Of a stretch of 19,452 nt of DNA, positions 8,854 through 16,302 are shown piece after piece. The DNA is from UBA1858 sp045106935. GTDB lineage: Bacteria; Pseudomonadota; Gammaproteobacteria; UBA4575. How positions within the stretch are numbered: position 1 is the first letter of the stretch; each line of letters begins with the position of its first letter. The stretch lies in NCBI GenBank assembly GCA_045106935.1, contig JBGCFN010000022.1:1-19452 (forward strand). The letters are read 5' to 3'. Below the pieces are notes generated by a model. The model saw only the letters and a list, made by a program, of their open reading frames with translations, was not told where the DNA came from and made no database searches. Made by a program: the position numbers and the translations under genes.

Positions 8854-9200
8854 TTATTAAGTCTTATGTGATTGGGTTAAACGATATAATTACTGAGTCT
8901 ATTCTAATATATGTTTGTAATTGAGACTGAGTTTCTATCGGGAACCTTGAGTTTTTTAGTGATATTTTATTGAAGTGTGACACGTTATTCGATTGTCTTG
9001 AATGATGTTTGTTAGATTACTTGCGAAGAAGATCTAGATAATCAGTGACTTCAAAATAGCTCTGTAATAGCGTTATTTTTGCTGATTATTTGACGGAATT
9101 CACGCTATTAATGCCTAAGTCAGAACATAGGACGATGAACGGGATAGCTGATGCATTTATAATGATGAAACAACAGTTTAAGTACAAATGAGGCTTGGTT
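8854..9200. promoter_or_regulatory. divergent intergenic region (347 bases) with a 9-bp inverted repeat and a TATAAT box
   Basis: No gene is visible. This region must hold the promoters of the - strand synthase-like gene and the + strand TPR gene. A perfect TATAAT lies at 9158-9163, 37 bases before the TPR start, with only a weak -35 match (ATGAAC, 9135-9140). A perfect inverted repeat, TAATAGCGT at 9065-9073 and ACGCTATTA at 9102-9110, flanks a 28-base spacer and could be a paired operator. I found no clear promoter for the - strand gene. Confidence 0.35.
9065..9110. repeat. 9-bp perfect inverted repeat with a 28-base spacer
   Basis: TAATAGCGT (9065-9073) is the exact reverse complement of ACGCTATTA (9102-9110). 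The spacer is too long for a compact terminator hairpin and no T run follows. The repeat lies just upstream of the TATAAT box of the TPR gene. It could be a bipartite operator or chance; AT-rich intergenic DNA of this length yields such pairs occasionally. Confidence 0.4.
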
Positions 9201-9863
9201 ATGAAAGGTAAATATGGATCAACATTGATAGTATTACTGGCTGCGCTACTTATGTCGCAGACATCGGTTGCTAGAACAATGGTGAGTGGATGTGGAGCAT
9301 TGGAAAATGCTTATGGTCCATTTGATTATACGAACTATGAGCATTTTACAAATAAATTGCCTGTCGTTGAGCAGCATCATTTCTCGCATGAGGTTGAGGC
9401 GCTACTAAGTGGTATGAGTGATAATATTTATGGGGATCTCCAGTATACGTTGCTTGCGTTTCCAAATCACCATAGAGCATTAGTGTCGATATCAAAATTC
9501 GAGTTTGAGGTTGAAGGCGCGCGTGAAATGCTTTTAGAAGAAAAGTATGATGTTGATTGTTACTTTCGTCGTGGAATTGCATTTAAACCTACCGATGGAA
9601 CGGTGCGTTTAATATATGCAACATACCTTCATAAAAAAGGATTTTATGATCAGGCAGAAAAGCAATATAATGAAGCGCTTATTTTGATACCAGATTCTGC
9701 CGAAGTTCATTATAATCTGGGTCTGTTATATGCTGATAGAAATAAATTGGGCTTGGCTGTTAAGCACGGGCACAAAGCATATGAGCTTGGGTACCCGTTA
9801 AATGGCTTGAAAAACAAGCTAATTAAAAAAGGTGTTTGGGATAAAACAGTGTCTCAAAACTAA
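9201..9863 (+). CDS. secreted tetratricopeptide repeat protein
   Basis: This 220-residue protein begins with a signal peptide: a basic start MKGKYG, a hydrophobic core LIVLLAALLM, and a likely cleavage after Ser-Val-Ala at about residue 24. The mature part opens with GCGALENAYGPFDYTN (30-45), then FPNHHRALVSISKFE (88-102). This layout recurs in periplasmic TPR proteins of proteobacteria. Two TPR-like helical pairs follow at about 133-165 and 167-200 (AEVHYNLGLLYADR at 167-180). TPRs bind other proteins, so it may scaffold assembly or export of the polysaccharide, which is inference. I chose ATG 9201 because GAGG at 9190-9193 sits at proper spacing, one of the few good ribosome binding sites here; TTG at 9195 in the same frame is less likely. 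The acyl carrier protein gene follows after 33 bases. Confidence 0.8.
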   Translation: MKGKYGSTLIVLLAALLMSQTSVARTMVSGCGALENAYGPFDYTNYEHFTNKLPVVEQHHFSHEVEALLSGMSDNIYGDLQYTLLAFPNHHRALVSISKFEFEVEGAREMLLEEKYDVDCYFRRGIAFKPTDGTVRLIYATYLHKKGFYDQAEKQYNEALILIPDSAEVHYNLGLLYADRNKLGLAVKHGHKAYELGYPLNGLKNKLIKKGVWDKTVSQN

Positions 9864-9896
9864 CATTATAAATTTCACAAATAAATTGATATTACT

Positions 9897-10148
9897 ATGG
9901 TTGAATTAGAGCAGGTATTAGATGTGTTGGCTGAATCCTTGGATGGTGCAGCTCAGATACATCAAATGAATGAAGAGGCACCACTGCTTGGTGCGATTCC
10001 TGAGTTAGATTCCATGGCGATAGTCGGTATTATCACCTCAATAGAAGAGCGCTTTGGCATTGTGTTTGATGATGATGAGCTAGATGCTGAAGTTTTTGAA
10101 ACAGTAGGAACACTGAAAAATCAGATAGTCTCAAAAATGGAAAATTAA
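9897..10148 (+). CDS. acyl carrier protein, exosortase A locus type
   Basis: This 83-residue acidic protein has the four-helix carrier-protein pattern, with the phosphopantetheine attachment site at Ser39 in PELDSMAIVGI (residues 35-45). Once converted to holo form it would carry an acyl or aminoacyl group as a thioester. It is not the fatty acid synthase AcpP, which has the motif DSLD and different flanks. It sits 2 bases ahead of the hydrolase 2 gene, and the AMP-forming ligase that probably loads it lies on the opposite strand nearby. The leader is entirely AT-rich with no Shine-Dalgarno sequence. The nature of the cargo is unknown. Confidence 0.88.
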   Translation: MVELEQVLDVLAESLDGAAQIHQMNEEAPLLGAIPELDSMAIVGIITSIEERFGIVFDDDELDAEVFETVGTLKNQIVSKMEN

Positions 10149-10150
10149 GG

Positions 10151-10993
10151 TTGCATACAACTGATTTCCAACACCTTCCTTCTAGTCAAAATTCCCAAAT
10201 ATTTTTAGCTCATTATGCTCCTTGTGAGCAGAGTGAAGGTGTGGGAAGTCAGCAGGCTGTGATTTTTGTCCCTCCATTTGCAGAAGAAATGAATCGGTCA
10301 AAAAGAATGTATGTGCTGTGTGCGCGTTTATTGGCGGATGCAGGGATTCATTCAATTTGTTTTGATTTTGCTGGTACAGGGGATAGTTCTGGAGAATGGG
10401 GAGATTATAGTTATCAGGACTGGAAGCAAAACCTGATCGATGTTTATCAATTCGCAAAAAAAATCACTCCCACCATTAATCTGATCACCTTGCGCGATAG
10501 CGCGCTGATTTCTTTGGATTTAATTAAGCTTAATGAAATACACATAGACAAGTGTGTCATGTGGGATCCTATTGATAATGGGGAAGCTCTTATACGCCAG
10601 TTAGTACGCATGAAAATTGCAAGCGCAATGGCCGACGATCTAAAGAAAATTACCACGCAAGAAGTGTCAGAGAGTATTGAGAAAGAAGGGTACTTAGAAG
10701 TGGGTGGATACCACGTGTCTTCTGACTTGATTGATTGTATAAAATCTCAAAAGATCAGTGATAGTTTTGAAGATGCACTTAATTCTGCTGAGCTGCATTG
10801 GATGACTACCGGCAAGTCAAATAACAGTGCTAAACAACAATTGCCTATTTCGTTGGCCAAGTTAGATTTAAGTGAAAAGTTGTTGGCTCAGTTAACCTTG
10901 CATTCAGTCAACGATGTGAGATTTTGGATGCAGCAGGAAGTCACTATTTCGCCAGTATTATTGCGCGAGACTAAAATGGTGTTTATTACATGA
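10151..10993 (+). CDS. hydrolase 2, exosortase A system-associated (alpha/beta-hydrolase fold, nucleophile not conserved)
   Basis: This 280-residue protein has an alpha/beta-hydrolase fold of the XrtA-associated family TIGR03101 (from memory). The diagnostic block VPPFAEEMNRSKRM (40-53) and FDFAGTGDSSGEWGD (71-85) are present. At the nucleophile elbow, where hydrolases have Gly-x-Ser-x-Gly, it reads TLRDS (113-117), so Arg115 replaces the catalytic Ser. A conventional catalytic histidine is also not evident near the C-terminus. It may be a non-catalytic partner of hydrolase 1, or use different chemistry. The start is TTG at 10151, the only candidate that preserves the N-terminal strands; the next ATG lies near residue 47. 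It follows the carrier protein by 2 bases and overlaps the next gene by 4 (ATGA), indicating translational coupling. Confidence 0.82.
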   Translation: MHTTDFQHLPSSQNSQIFLAHYAPCEQSEGVGSQQAVIFVPPFAEEMNRSKRMYVLCARLLADAGIHSICFDFAGTGDSSGEWGDYSYQDWKQNLIDVYQFAKKITPTINLITLRDSALISLDLIKLNEIHIDKCVMWDPIDNGEALIRQLVRMKIASAMADDLKKITTQEVSESIEKEGYLEVGGYHVSSDLIDCIKSQKISDSFEDALNSAELHWMTTGKSNNSAKQQLPISLAKLDLSEKLLAQLTLHSVNDVRFWMQQEVTISPVLLRETKMVFIT

Positions 10994-11868
10994 ATGAACA
11001 TTTTGTTGAGCAAGCAGTCTCGTTTGATTTGAATAACCACCATTTATTTGGGATGTTGTCTGTGCCCAAAAAGAAAGCAAAGACGGCGGTCATTATTGTT
11101 GTTGGTGGGCCTCAGTATCGTGTTGGAAGTCATCGTCAATTTGCGTTGTTAGCAAGATATTTAGCAGAACAAGGAATTTTGGCATTAAGATTTGATTATA
11201 CTGGGATGGGATATAGTCAAGGCATTGCGAAAAATTTTTATGAAGTTGATGAGGATATACAGGCCGCAGTAGATTTCATTTCTGGTCACGAATTCAATGT
11301 GACTAATATATATGTGTGGGGACTGTGTGATGCAGCTTCTGCTATTTCATTTACAGCCTATACCGATACTCGTATTAAAGGTGCAGTTTTATTGAACCCA
11401 TGGGTGAGGAATGAAGCGAGTCACTCAAAAGCGATTTTAAATAATTACTACCGTGATCGACTGTTTAGTCTCGATGTTTGGAAGCAATTGCTTCTTTCTC
11501 CTCGAAAAATATTAAATGCAATTTTCTCTATTGGAAATATAGTTATCAAGATAATAAAGGCGCGTTTCTCGGCGCCAAAGACTAATGAATACCAAGAGAT
11601 TTCTATTGCAGATAGAGAAGCGAATATTGCAGAAGCGATGTTTAAGGGTTTGTCTCGTTTTGATGGAAGAATTTGTTTGATTTTAAGTGGTAAAGACTTG
11701 GTTGCTGATGAGTTTAATCAAGTATTGAATGAAAATGATTGGCTGAATCAGGCGGATAACAAATCAAAGACAGTGATTCATCGCGTGGATGAGGCTGATC
11801 ATACGTTTTCTTCGAAGCAATGGAGATCTCAGGTTGAGCGTATCACATTAGACTTTGTTAACGGCTAA
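10990..11868 (+). CDS. hydrolase 1, exosortase A system-associated (alpha/beta-hydrolase fold with Cys at the elbow)
   Basis: This 292-residue alpha/beta-hydrolase-fold protein matches TIGR03100 (from memory). It opens with VVGGPQYRVGSHRQF (37-51) and FDYTGMGYSQG (68-78). The elbow reads WGLCDAASA (110-118), placing Cys113 where Ser normally sits, and EADHTFSS near the C-terminus supplies a likely catalytic histidine. A cysteine nucleophile fits thioesterase or acyltransferase chemistry, for example moving a group from the neighbouring carrier protein; that is inference. A hydrophobic stretch around residues 170-185 may be a lid or membrane-contact region. It overlaps hydrolase 2 by 4 bases and its stop overlaps by 4 bases the stop of the convergent decarboxylase gene. 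Confidence 0.85.
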   Translation: MNEHFVEQAVSFDLNNHHLFGMLSVPKKKAKTAVIIVVGGPQYRVGSHRQFALLARYLAEQGILALRFDYTGMGYSQGIAKNFYEVDEDIQAAVDFISGHEFNVTNIYVWGLCDAASAISFTAYTDTRIKGAVLLNPWVRNEASHSKAILNNYYRDRLFSLDVWKQLLLSPRKILNAIFSIGNIVIKIIKARFSAPKTNEYQEISIADREANIAEAMFKGLSRFDGRICLILSGKDLVADEFNQVLNENDWLNQADNKSKTVIHRVDEADHTFSSKQWRSQVERITLDFVNG

Positions 11869-13100
11869 ACGAAAATCTCTATTGGGTGTGGGTGGCTTAA
11901 AAAATTTAACGGACTAGACGTATACCCATATGCGCCAGAATTAAACACAGCAACATAGTCATCAATATCTGCTTTGGGTAAATCCATGTCTTGTGCCAGT
12001 ACATCTAACGGTGTGCATAAGGGGCCGACTGCGCTAGCTTTCTCTGTATCTAAACCAATTTTGTTGGCGACAGTCACAGGGTAGTTTTTGCGAATGACTT
12101 GGCCAAAATTACCGCTGGCCGCTAAATGGTGATGTAATCCGCCGTTGATAATTAAAAAAGTGCTTCCGCGTGATATTTTTTTGTCGATCACCTTGGAAAT
12201 GTACACGCCGCATTCACCAACAATGAAGCGCCCTAGCTCAGTGATAATAGCTGTGTTGCCAAATCGGTCTGAGTATTTGTCGAGAAGGCGGTGTAGGTTT
12301 TCACCAATTGGCTCTAAAGGAAGTGGTTTTTCTCCAGGAAAATAGGGAATGCCAAATCCGCCGCCAATGTTTAGTTTAGAAAACTCAGTATTGGATTGCT
12401 CAGCTAAATCTGCAGCTAATGCAAAAGTTTTAGTTTGTGCTTCAATCAGTGCTTCAGGCTTTAAGTTTTGAGAGCCGCTGAATATGTGTAATCCAATAAA
12501 ATCCAAATTGTAATTAATGATTTTCTTGATGATGTCAGGAGAGATTTCAGCGTCAACGCCAAATTGTTTAGGGCCGCCTGACATTTTCATGCCAGATGTT
12601 TTTAATTCGAAATCAGGGTTAATGCGTAAAGCAACTCGAGGTGTGATGCCAAGCTGTTCACCAATCTTTGCTGCGCGATCAAGTTCAGTTTCAGATTCTA
12701 AATTGATCGTAATGCCGCTTTGTATTGCCAGTGTCAATTCGTCAATACTTTTCCCTGGCCCTGCAAAGCTTATTTCTTTGGGGTCCATTCCACTAGCAAG
12801 AGCAACTTTCAGCTCTAGACCCGAGGCTACATCTAATCCTTCTACTAAGCCTTGTACATAATTTACGACTTCAGGCATAGGGTTGGCTTTCATTGCATAG
12901 TGTATATGCATAGACTCAGGTAAAACTTTCCGCAGTGTGTCTATTTTTCGTTTTATCACTGAGCTGTCATAAATGTACGCCGGCACATCTTCATGTTGAC
13001 CTAATATGTCAGTAAATTTTCGTTTTCCAATCACTAAGCAATTGTCTTCTACATCGTAGAAATTTAACGGTGAGTGATGTTCTAATGATTTTTTAGTCAT
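11865..13100 (-). CDS. PLP-dependent decarboxylase, exosortase A system-associated (DapDC/ODC-like)
   Basis: This is a 411-residue fold-type III PLP decarboxylase related to diaminopimelate and ornithine decarboxylases (XrtA family TIGR03099, from memory). Lys71 in YAMKANP (69-74 core) would bind PLP. GLHIFSGSQ (203-211), the phosphate-binding GGGFG (246-250), ELGR (288-291) and Cys362 in VGPLCTPLD, which completes the active site across the dimer, are all present, followed by Tyr391. The enzyme therefore looks fully active. Its substrate is unknown: the neighbours suggest a carrier-bound or activated amino acid rather than free diaminopimelate. It follows the ligase gene by only 3 bases, so the two form a two-gene - strand operon with coupled translation. 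No Shine-Dalgarno sequence is seen. Confidence 0.88.
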   Translation of the reverse strand: MTKKSLEHHSPLNFYDVEDNCLVIGKRKFTDILGQHEDVPAYIYDSSVIKRKIDTLRKVLPESMHIHYAMKANPMPEVVNYVQGLVEGLDVASGLELKVALASGMDPKEISFAGPGKSIDELTLAIQSGITINLESETELDRAAKIGEQLGITPRVALRINPDFELKTSGMKMSGGPKQFGVDAEISPDIIKKIINYNLDFIGLHIFSGSQNLKPEALIEAQTKTFALAADLAEQSNTEFSKLNIGGGFGIPYFPGEKPLPLEPIGENLHRLLDKYSDRFGNTAIITELGRFIVGECGVYISKVIDKKISRGSTFLIINGGLHHHLAASGNFGQVIRKNYPVTVANKIGLDTEKASAVGPLCTPLDVLAQDMDLPKADIDDYVAVFNSGAYGYTSSPLNFLSHPHPIEIFV

Positions 13101-13103
13101 AGT

Positions 13104-14690
13104 TTAAGTGCTAAAGATGTTTTCAAATTCAATATACAATTGCTTGCGGTCAAATTTGCCATTGGCGTTACGTGGCAATTCATCACGAATAAATAGCTTT
13201 TGTGGAAGCATATAAACAGGTAGCTGTTTTCTGAGAGCAGAAGTAATTTCTTTCACTAAATTATCACTTTCAGAGTTGCTGGTGGCGACAACAACAATCG
13301 CTTGACCAAGTTCTGAGTGTGGAATGCCCATCGCCACAGCTTCACTAATATTGTCTAGTAGTAATAGTGTTTCTTCAATTTCAGTTGGGCTGACGCGATA
13401 GCCTGATGTTTTAATCATCTCATCCGTTCGACTAACGAAGTATAAATAGCCTTCTTCATCTTTTTTAACCGAGTCTCCGGACCATACTGCAAGCTCAGTC
13501 ACCGTGCGGCCATCTGTTAATGATGCCGGCAGAGGTTTATAACGTTCAGAGGTTTTTTCTGGATCGTTCCAATAACCTTGTGCGACCAATGGCCCGCGGT
13601 GGACTAATTCACCTTCTTCGCCTGGTTTGCATTCTTCGTTGTTAGCATTGATAACAAATATTTCTGCATTTGGTATTGCTTTACCCATTGAGGTGGGGCG
13701 TGTATTTACTTGATCGGGTGGTAGATACGTCGAACGAAATGCTTCAGTTAAGCCATACATTAAATAAACATCAGTATTTGGTAGCTTGTCTTGAAGAATG
13801 GATAAGGTGCTTTGAGGCATGGCGCCACCAGAATTTGTAATGTAGCGTAAATGTTTTTTAATACTGTCGGGCCAATCAAGTTTAGTGATCTGCATCCAAA
13901 GAGGCGGTACGCCGGCTAATCCAGTTGCTTTGGTTCGTTCAAGTGCTTTAATGACGTCCTTAGGCAGTAAGTAATCTAATAAAATTACGGTAGCCCCTGA
14001 GACAAAAGCAGTGGTGATTTGGCTGAATCCATAATCAAAGCTAAATGGTAATACGGCAAGAATTCTATCTTGCTCGGTATTGATTTGATATTGCGCAACA
14101 CTCTCAGCACCAACACGCATATTGTGATGAGTAAGTACTACACCTTTGGGTTTTCCGGTGCTGCCTGATGTGTAAAAAATAGCTGCTAAATCAGATTCTA
14201 TAATGTCTAGTGCTTGTTCTGGGTTATATGCTTGGCAGAATTCTTGCCAGCTAGAAATTGGTTTGGTGTATTGATCAGTATTAACTGAATCATCAAAATC
14301 AACCAACACAATTTTTTTCAGTGCGGGACAATTTCCAATCACATTCTCTATTTGTTTTAAGCGAGCTTTGGAAGTGACGAGAATACTGACATCACAATCA
14401 CAGAGAATATGTTCTATTTGATTGGCTTTTAATATGGGATTAATTGGCACCATACTGCCGCCGGCTAAGAGTGTGCCAAACATGGTTGAAATTGTTTCTA
14501 CCTGCTTAGCTAAAAATATGCCAACACGACTACCTTTGGGTAAGTCCATGCTTGAATAGCCACCTGCAAAGGTTGAGGCTAGCGTGCTTAACTCCTGGTA
14601 ACTTATCTTCTCTTGCTTGTATTCTATCGCGATAGAATCAGGACGTATTGTTGCCTGATTAAAGAGCAGTGAGTGTAATGAAAAGTTCAT
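13104..14690 (-). CDS. AMP-forming acyl-CoA/acyl-ACP ligase, exosortase A system-associated
   Basis: This 528-residue ANL-superfamily enzyme (XrtA family TIGR03098, from memory) would activate a carboxylate with ATP as an acyl-adenylate and pass it to CoA or a carrier-protein thiol. It has the P-loop YTSGSTGKPKG (173-183), YGLTE (312-316), the ATP-binding SGD (404-406), the hinge region SRTDEMIKTSGYRVSP (420-435) and the C-terminal lysine in NANGK (508-512). All catalytic residues I can check are present. With an acyl carrier protein in the same cassette, loading of that carrier is the simplest role, resembling amino-acid- or fatty-acid-activating adenylation domains; the substrate cannot be read from sequence. 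It is the first gene of a - strand pair and faces wecB across a 331-base divergent gap. Confidence 0.88.
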   Translation of the reverse strand: MNFSLHSLLFNQATIRPDSIAIEYKQEKISYQELSTLASTFAGGYSSMDLPKGSRVGIFLAKQVETISTMFGTLLAGGSMVPINPILKANQIEHILCDCDVSILVTSKARLKQIENVIGNCPALKKIVLVDFDDSVNTDQYTKPISSWQEFCQAYNPEQALDIIESDLAAIFYTSGSTGKPKGVVLTHHNMRVGAESVAQYQINTEQDRILAVLPFSFDYGFSQITTAFVSGATVILLDYLLPKDVIKALERTKATGLAGVPPLWMQITKLDWPDSIKKHLRYITNSGGAMPQSTLSILQDKLPNTDVYLMYGLTEAFRSTYLPPDQVNTRPTSMGKAIPNAEIFVINANNEECKPGEEGELVHRGPLVAQGYWNDPEKTSERYKPLPASLTDGRTVTELAVWSGDSVKKDEEGYLYFVSRTDEMIKTSGYRVSPTEIEETLLLLDNISEAVAMGIPHSELGQAIVVVATSNSESDNLVKEITSALRKQLPVYMLPQKLFIRDELPRNANGKFDRKQLYIEFENIFST

Positions 14691-15021
14691 AGAAAAGATT
14701 TTATTTGGAATTAAACTTGGTGGCTAATTTTAACGGGCTTAAGATAAGCTTGTATTGCCGATCAGTGTAAATAATTAGTCATTTGGGTAGATTAAACTTT
14801 ACTTGTCCTAAAATTGCGATAGACGGTAAAACTCACTGTCAGTAATTAATTAGAATATTGTAAATTATATCTGTTTATCATGATGTGAAGTGTATTGAAC
14901 TTACTTCAAATAATGAGCAGGATAGAACGTGTAGTATATGGATTGTTAAATTAGCTTGTCAGTTGATTGACATAAATTAAATTCTTTTCCTTTATCTAGA
15001 ATCTACCTGACCTTGAATAAA
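14691..15021. promoter_or_regulatory. divergent intergenic region between the ligase and wecB
   Basis: No gene is visible. A perfect TTGACA at 14967-14972 points toward wecB; the best -10 choices (TTTATC or TTATCT, 14991-14997) are weak and 18-19 bases away, giving a short leader before the ATG at 15022. An inverted repeat, TGAAGT at 14886-14891 facing ACTTCA at 14903-14908, lies upstream and could be an operator for either direction. I see no convincing promoter for the ligase on the - strand. Confidence 0.4.
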
Positions 15022-16113
15022 ATGATTAAAGTCCATCTCATTGCAGCTGCCAGACCAAATTTCATGAAAATTGCGCCTTTGTACCATGCGTTGGAGGCGA
15101 CAGATTGGTGCGAGCCCAGCTTAATTCATACTGGACAGCATTATGACGCAAATATGTCAGATGCATTTTTTAAAGACTTGAAGATGCCTAAGCCGCACTT
15201 CCATCTAGAAGTGGGAAGTGGTTCACACGCGGAACAGACAGGCAAGGTAATGATGGCCTATGAATCTGTGGTGCTAGAGAATCGCCCCGATTGGATAATT
15301 GTGGTTGGGGATGTTAATCCAACCATTGCCTGTGCGCTGGTTGGTGCAAAACTATGGATTCCCGTCGCACATTTAGAAGCGGGTTTGCGTAGTGGTGATA
15401 TGCGTATGCCGGAAGAAGTGAATCGTGTACTTACAGATAGAATTGTTGATTTGTTGTGGACGCCTTCAATTGATGGAAACGAAAATCTTAAACATGAAGG
15501 TGTCGAAGATCATAAAGTCGATTTAGTGGGTAATATCATGATCGATTCATTTGAGATGATGCGCACTGAAATTGAGCGTGACAATACAGCTGAGCAGCAT
15601 GGGTTGAAGGCTAAGGAATTTGCTGTCGTGACAATGCATCGGCCTTCAAATGTTGATGATCGGCAAACGCTTTTCAATATTGTCAGTCAGCTGATGGCTG
15701 TCTCAAAAGATTGTCAGTTAGTATTCCCGGTGCATCCTCGCACACGTCAGAAATTAATAGAATTCAACTTGCTGGCTGAGCTGGAAAAAGCTGAGAACAT
15801 TTTGGTCATAGAGCCTCAGGGTTATATTCAATTCATGAATTTGGTGACGCAATCAAAATTGGTGATTACTGATTCTGGTGGGATTCAAGAAGAAACGACT
15901 TACTTGGGTATTCCTTGTCTCACACTTAGAGAGAATACTGAAAGGCCTATCACTATTACTCATGGGACAAATCAGCTAATACAGCCAGATGTATTGGAAT
16001 CATCGGTGAGTGATGTGTTAGCGGGTCATTGGAAACAAGGTCAGTGTCCAGAGCTATGGGATGGTGCCACAGCGCAACGTGTCGTCGAAAGCTTACGCAA
16101 GCGAATCGAATAA
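15022..16113 (+). CDS. wecB: UDP-N-acetylglucosamine 2-epimerase (non-hydrolysing)
   Basis: This enzyme interconverts UDP-GlcNAc and UDP-ManNAc in the cytoplasm, supplying a precursor for ManNAc or ManNAcA residues. The 363-residue length is typical. Arg11 in AAARPNFMKIAPL, HTGQHYD (36-42), GDVNPT (96-101), HLEAGLRSGD (117-126), HPRTRQKL and the late ITDSGGIQEETTYLGIPC block are all present, as expected for a GT-B-fold epimerase. I chose ATG 15022, which gives the family N-terminus MIKVHLIAAARPN; TTG at 15013 would add three residues, and neither has a Shine-Dalgarno sequence. It is a single gene with its own candidate promoter, convergent with the tRNA-like gene. It presumably feeds the polysaccharide of this locus, though a role in another surface glycan is possible. 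Confidence 0.93.
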   Translation: MIKVHLIAAARPNFMKIAPLYHALEATDWCEPSLIHTGQHYDANMSDAFFKDLKMPKPHFHLEVGSGSHAEQTGKVMMAYESVVLENRPDWIIVVGDVNPTIACALVGAKLWIPVAHLEAGLRSGDMRMPEEVNRVLTDRIVDLLWTPSIDGNENLKHEGVEDHKVDLVGNIMIDSFEMMRTEIERDNTAEQHGLKAKEFAVVTMHRPSNVDDRQTLFNIVSQLMAVSKDCQLVFPVHPRTRQKLIEFNLLAELEKAENILVIEPQGYIQFMNLVTQSKLVITDSGGIQEETTYLGIPCLTLRENTERPITITHGTNQLIQPDVLESSVSDVLAGHWKQGQCPELWDGATAQRVVESLRKRIE

Positions 16114-16152
16114 TATCTATTGGAAGTAAAGTTTTGACGGGTTCAAGGAGAT

Positions 16153-16228
16153 TGGTAGGCGCGGGTAGGAATTGAACCTCCGGCATCTGCCAAGTAATAG
16201 CAGTGCTCTGCCACTGAGCTACGCGCCT
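16153..16228 (-). tRNA. tRNA-like gene, formal anticodon UAC (Val), with an encoded CCA end and structural defects
   Basis: On the - strand a cloverleaf can be folded. The 7-bp acceptor stem AGGCGCG/CGCGCCT is perfect, discriminator A is followed by CCA, the D arm is GCTC-AGTGGCA-GAGC, the anticodon stem is CTGCT/GGCAG, and the T loop is TTCAATT. The anticodon loop reads ATTACTT, so bases 34-36 are UAC (plus positions 16194-16196), formally valine. Two things are odd. Position 37 is U, where nearly all tRNAs have a purine. The T stem GGAGG pairs fully only if one extra A (plus position 16166) is bulged out of CCTACC. It may be an atypical functional tRNA, a decaying one, or carry a sequencing error. 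It lies 74 bases downstream of the acetyltransferase gene on the same strand. Confidence 0.65.
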
Positions 16229-16302
16229 AAGTCATTAGTTAACGTTGTATCTCCAACGCGGATTACTATAGCTAATTCAAATGAGTATTAATGTGTGTGA
16301 GT

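Noticed and set aside
12517..12861. Open frame of 114 codons on the + strand inside the decarboxylase gene
   Set aside because: It is antisense to a gene with full catalytic motifs; its protein is low-complexity Ser/Pro-rich and resembles nothing known.
15956..16186. Open frame on the - strand (76 codons) overlapping the end of wecB and the tRNA-like gene
   Set aside because: It crosses a clear coding gene and a structured RNA, has no recognisable domain, and is best explained as a shadow.
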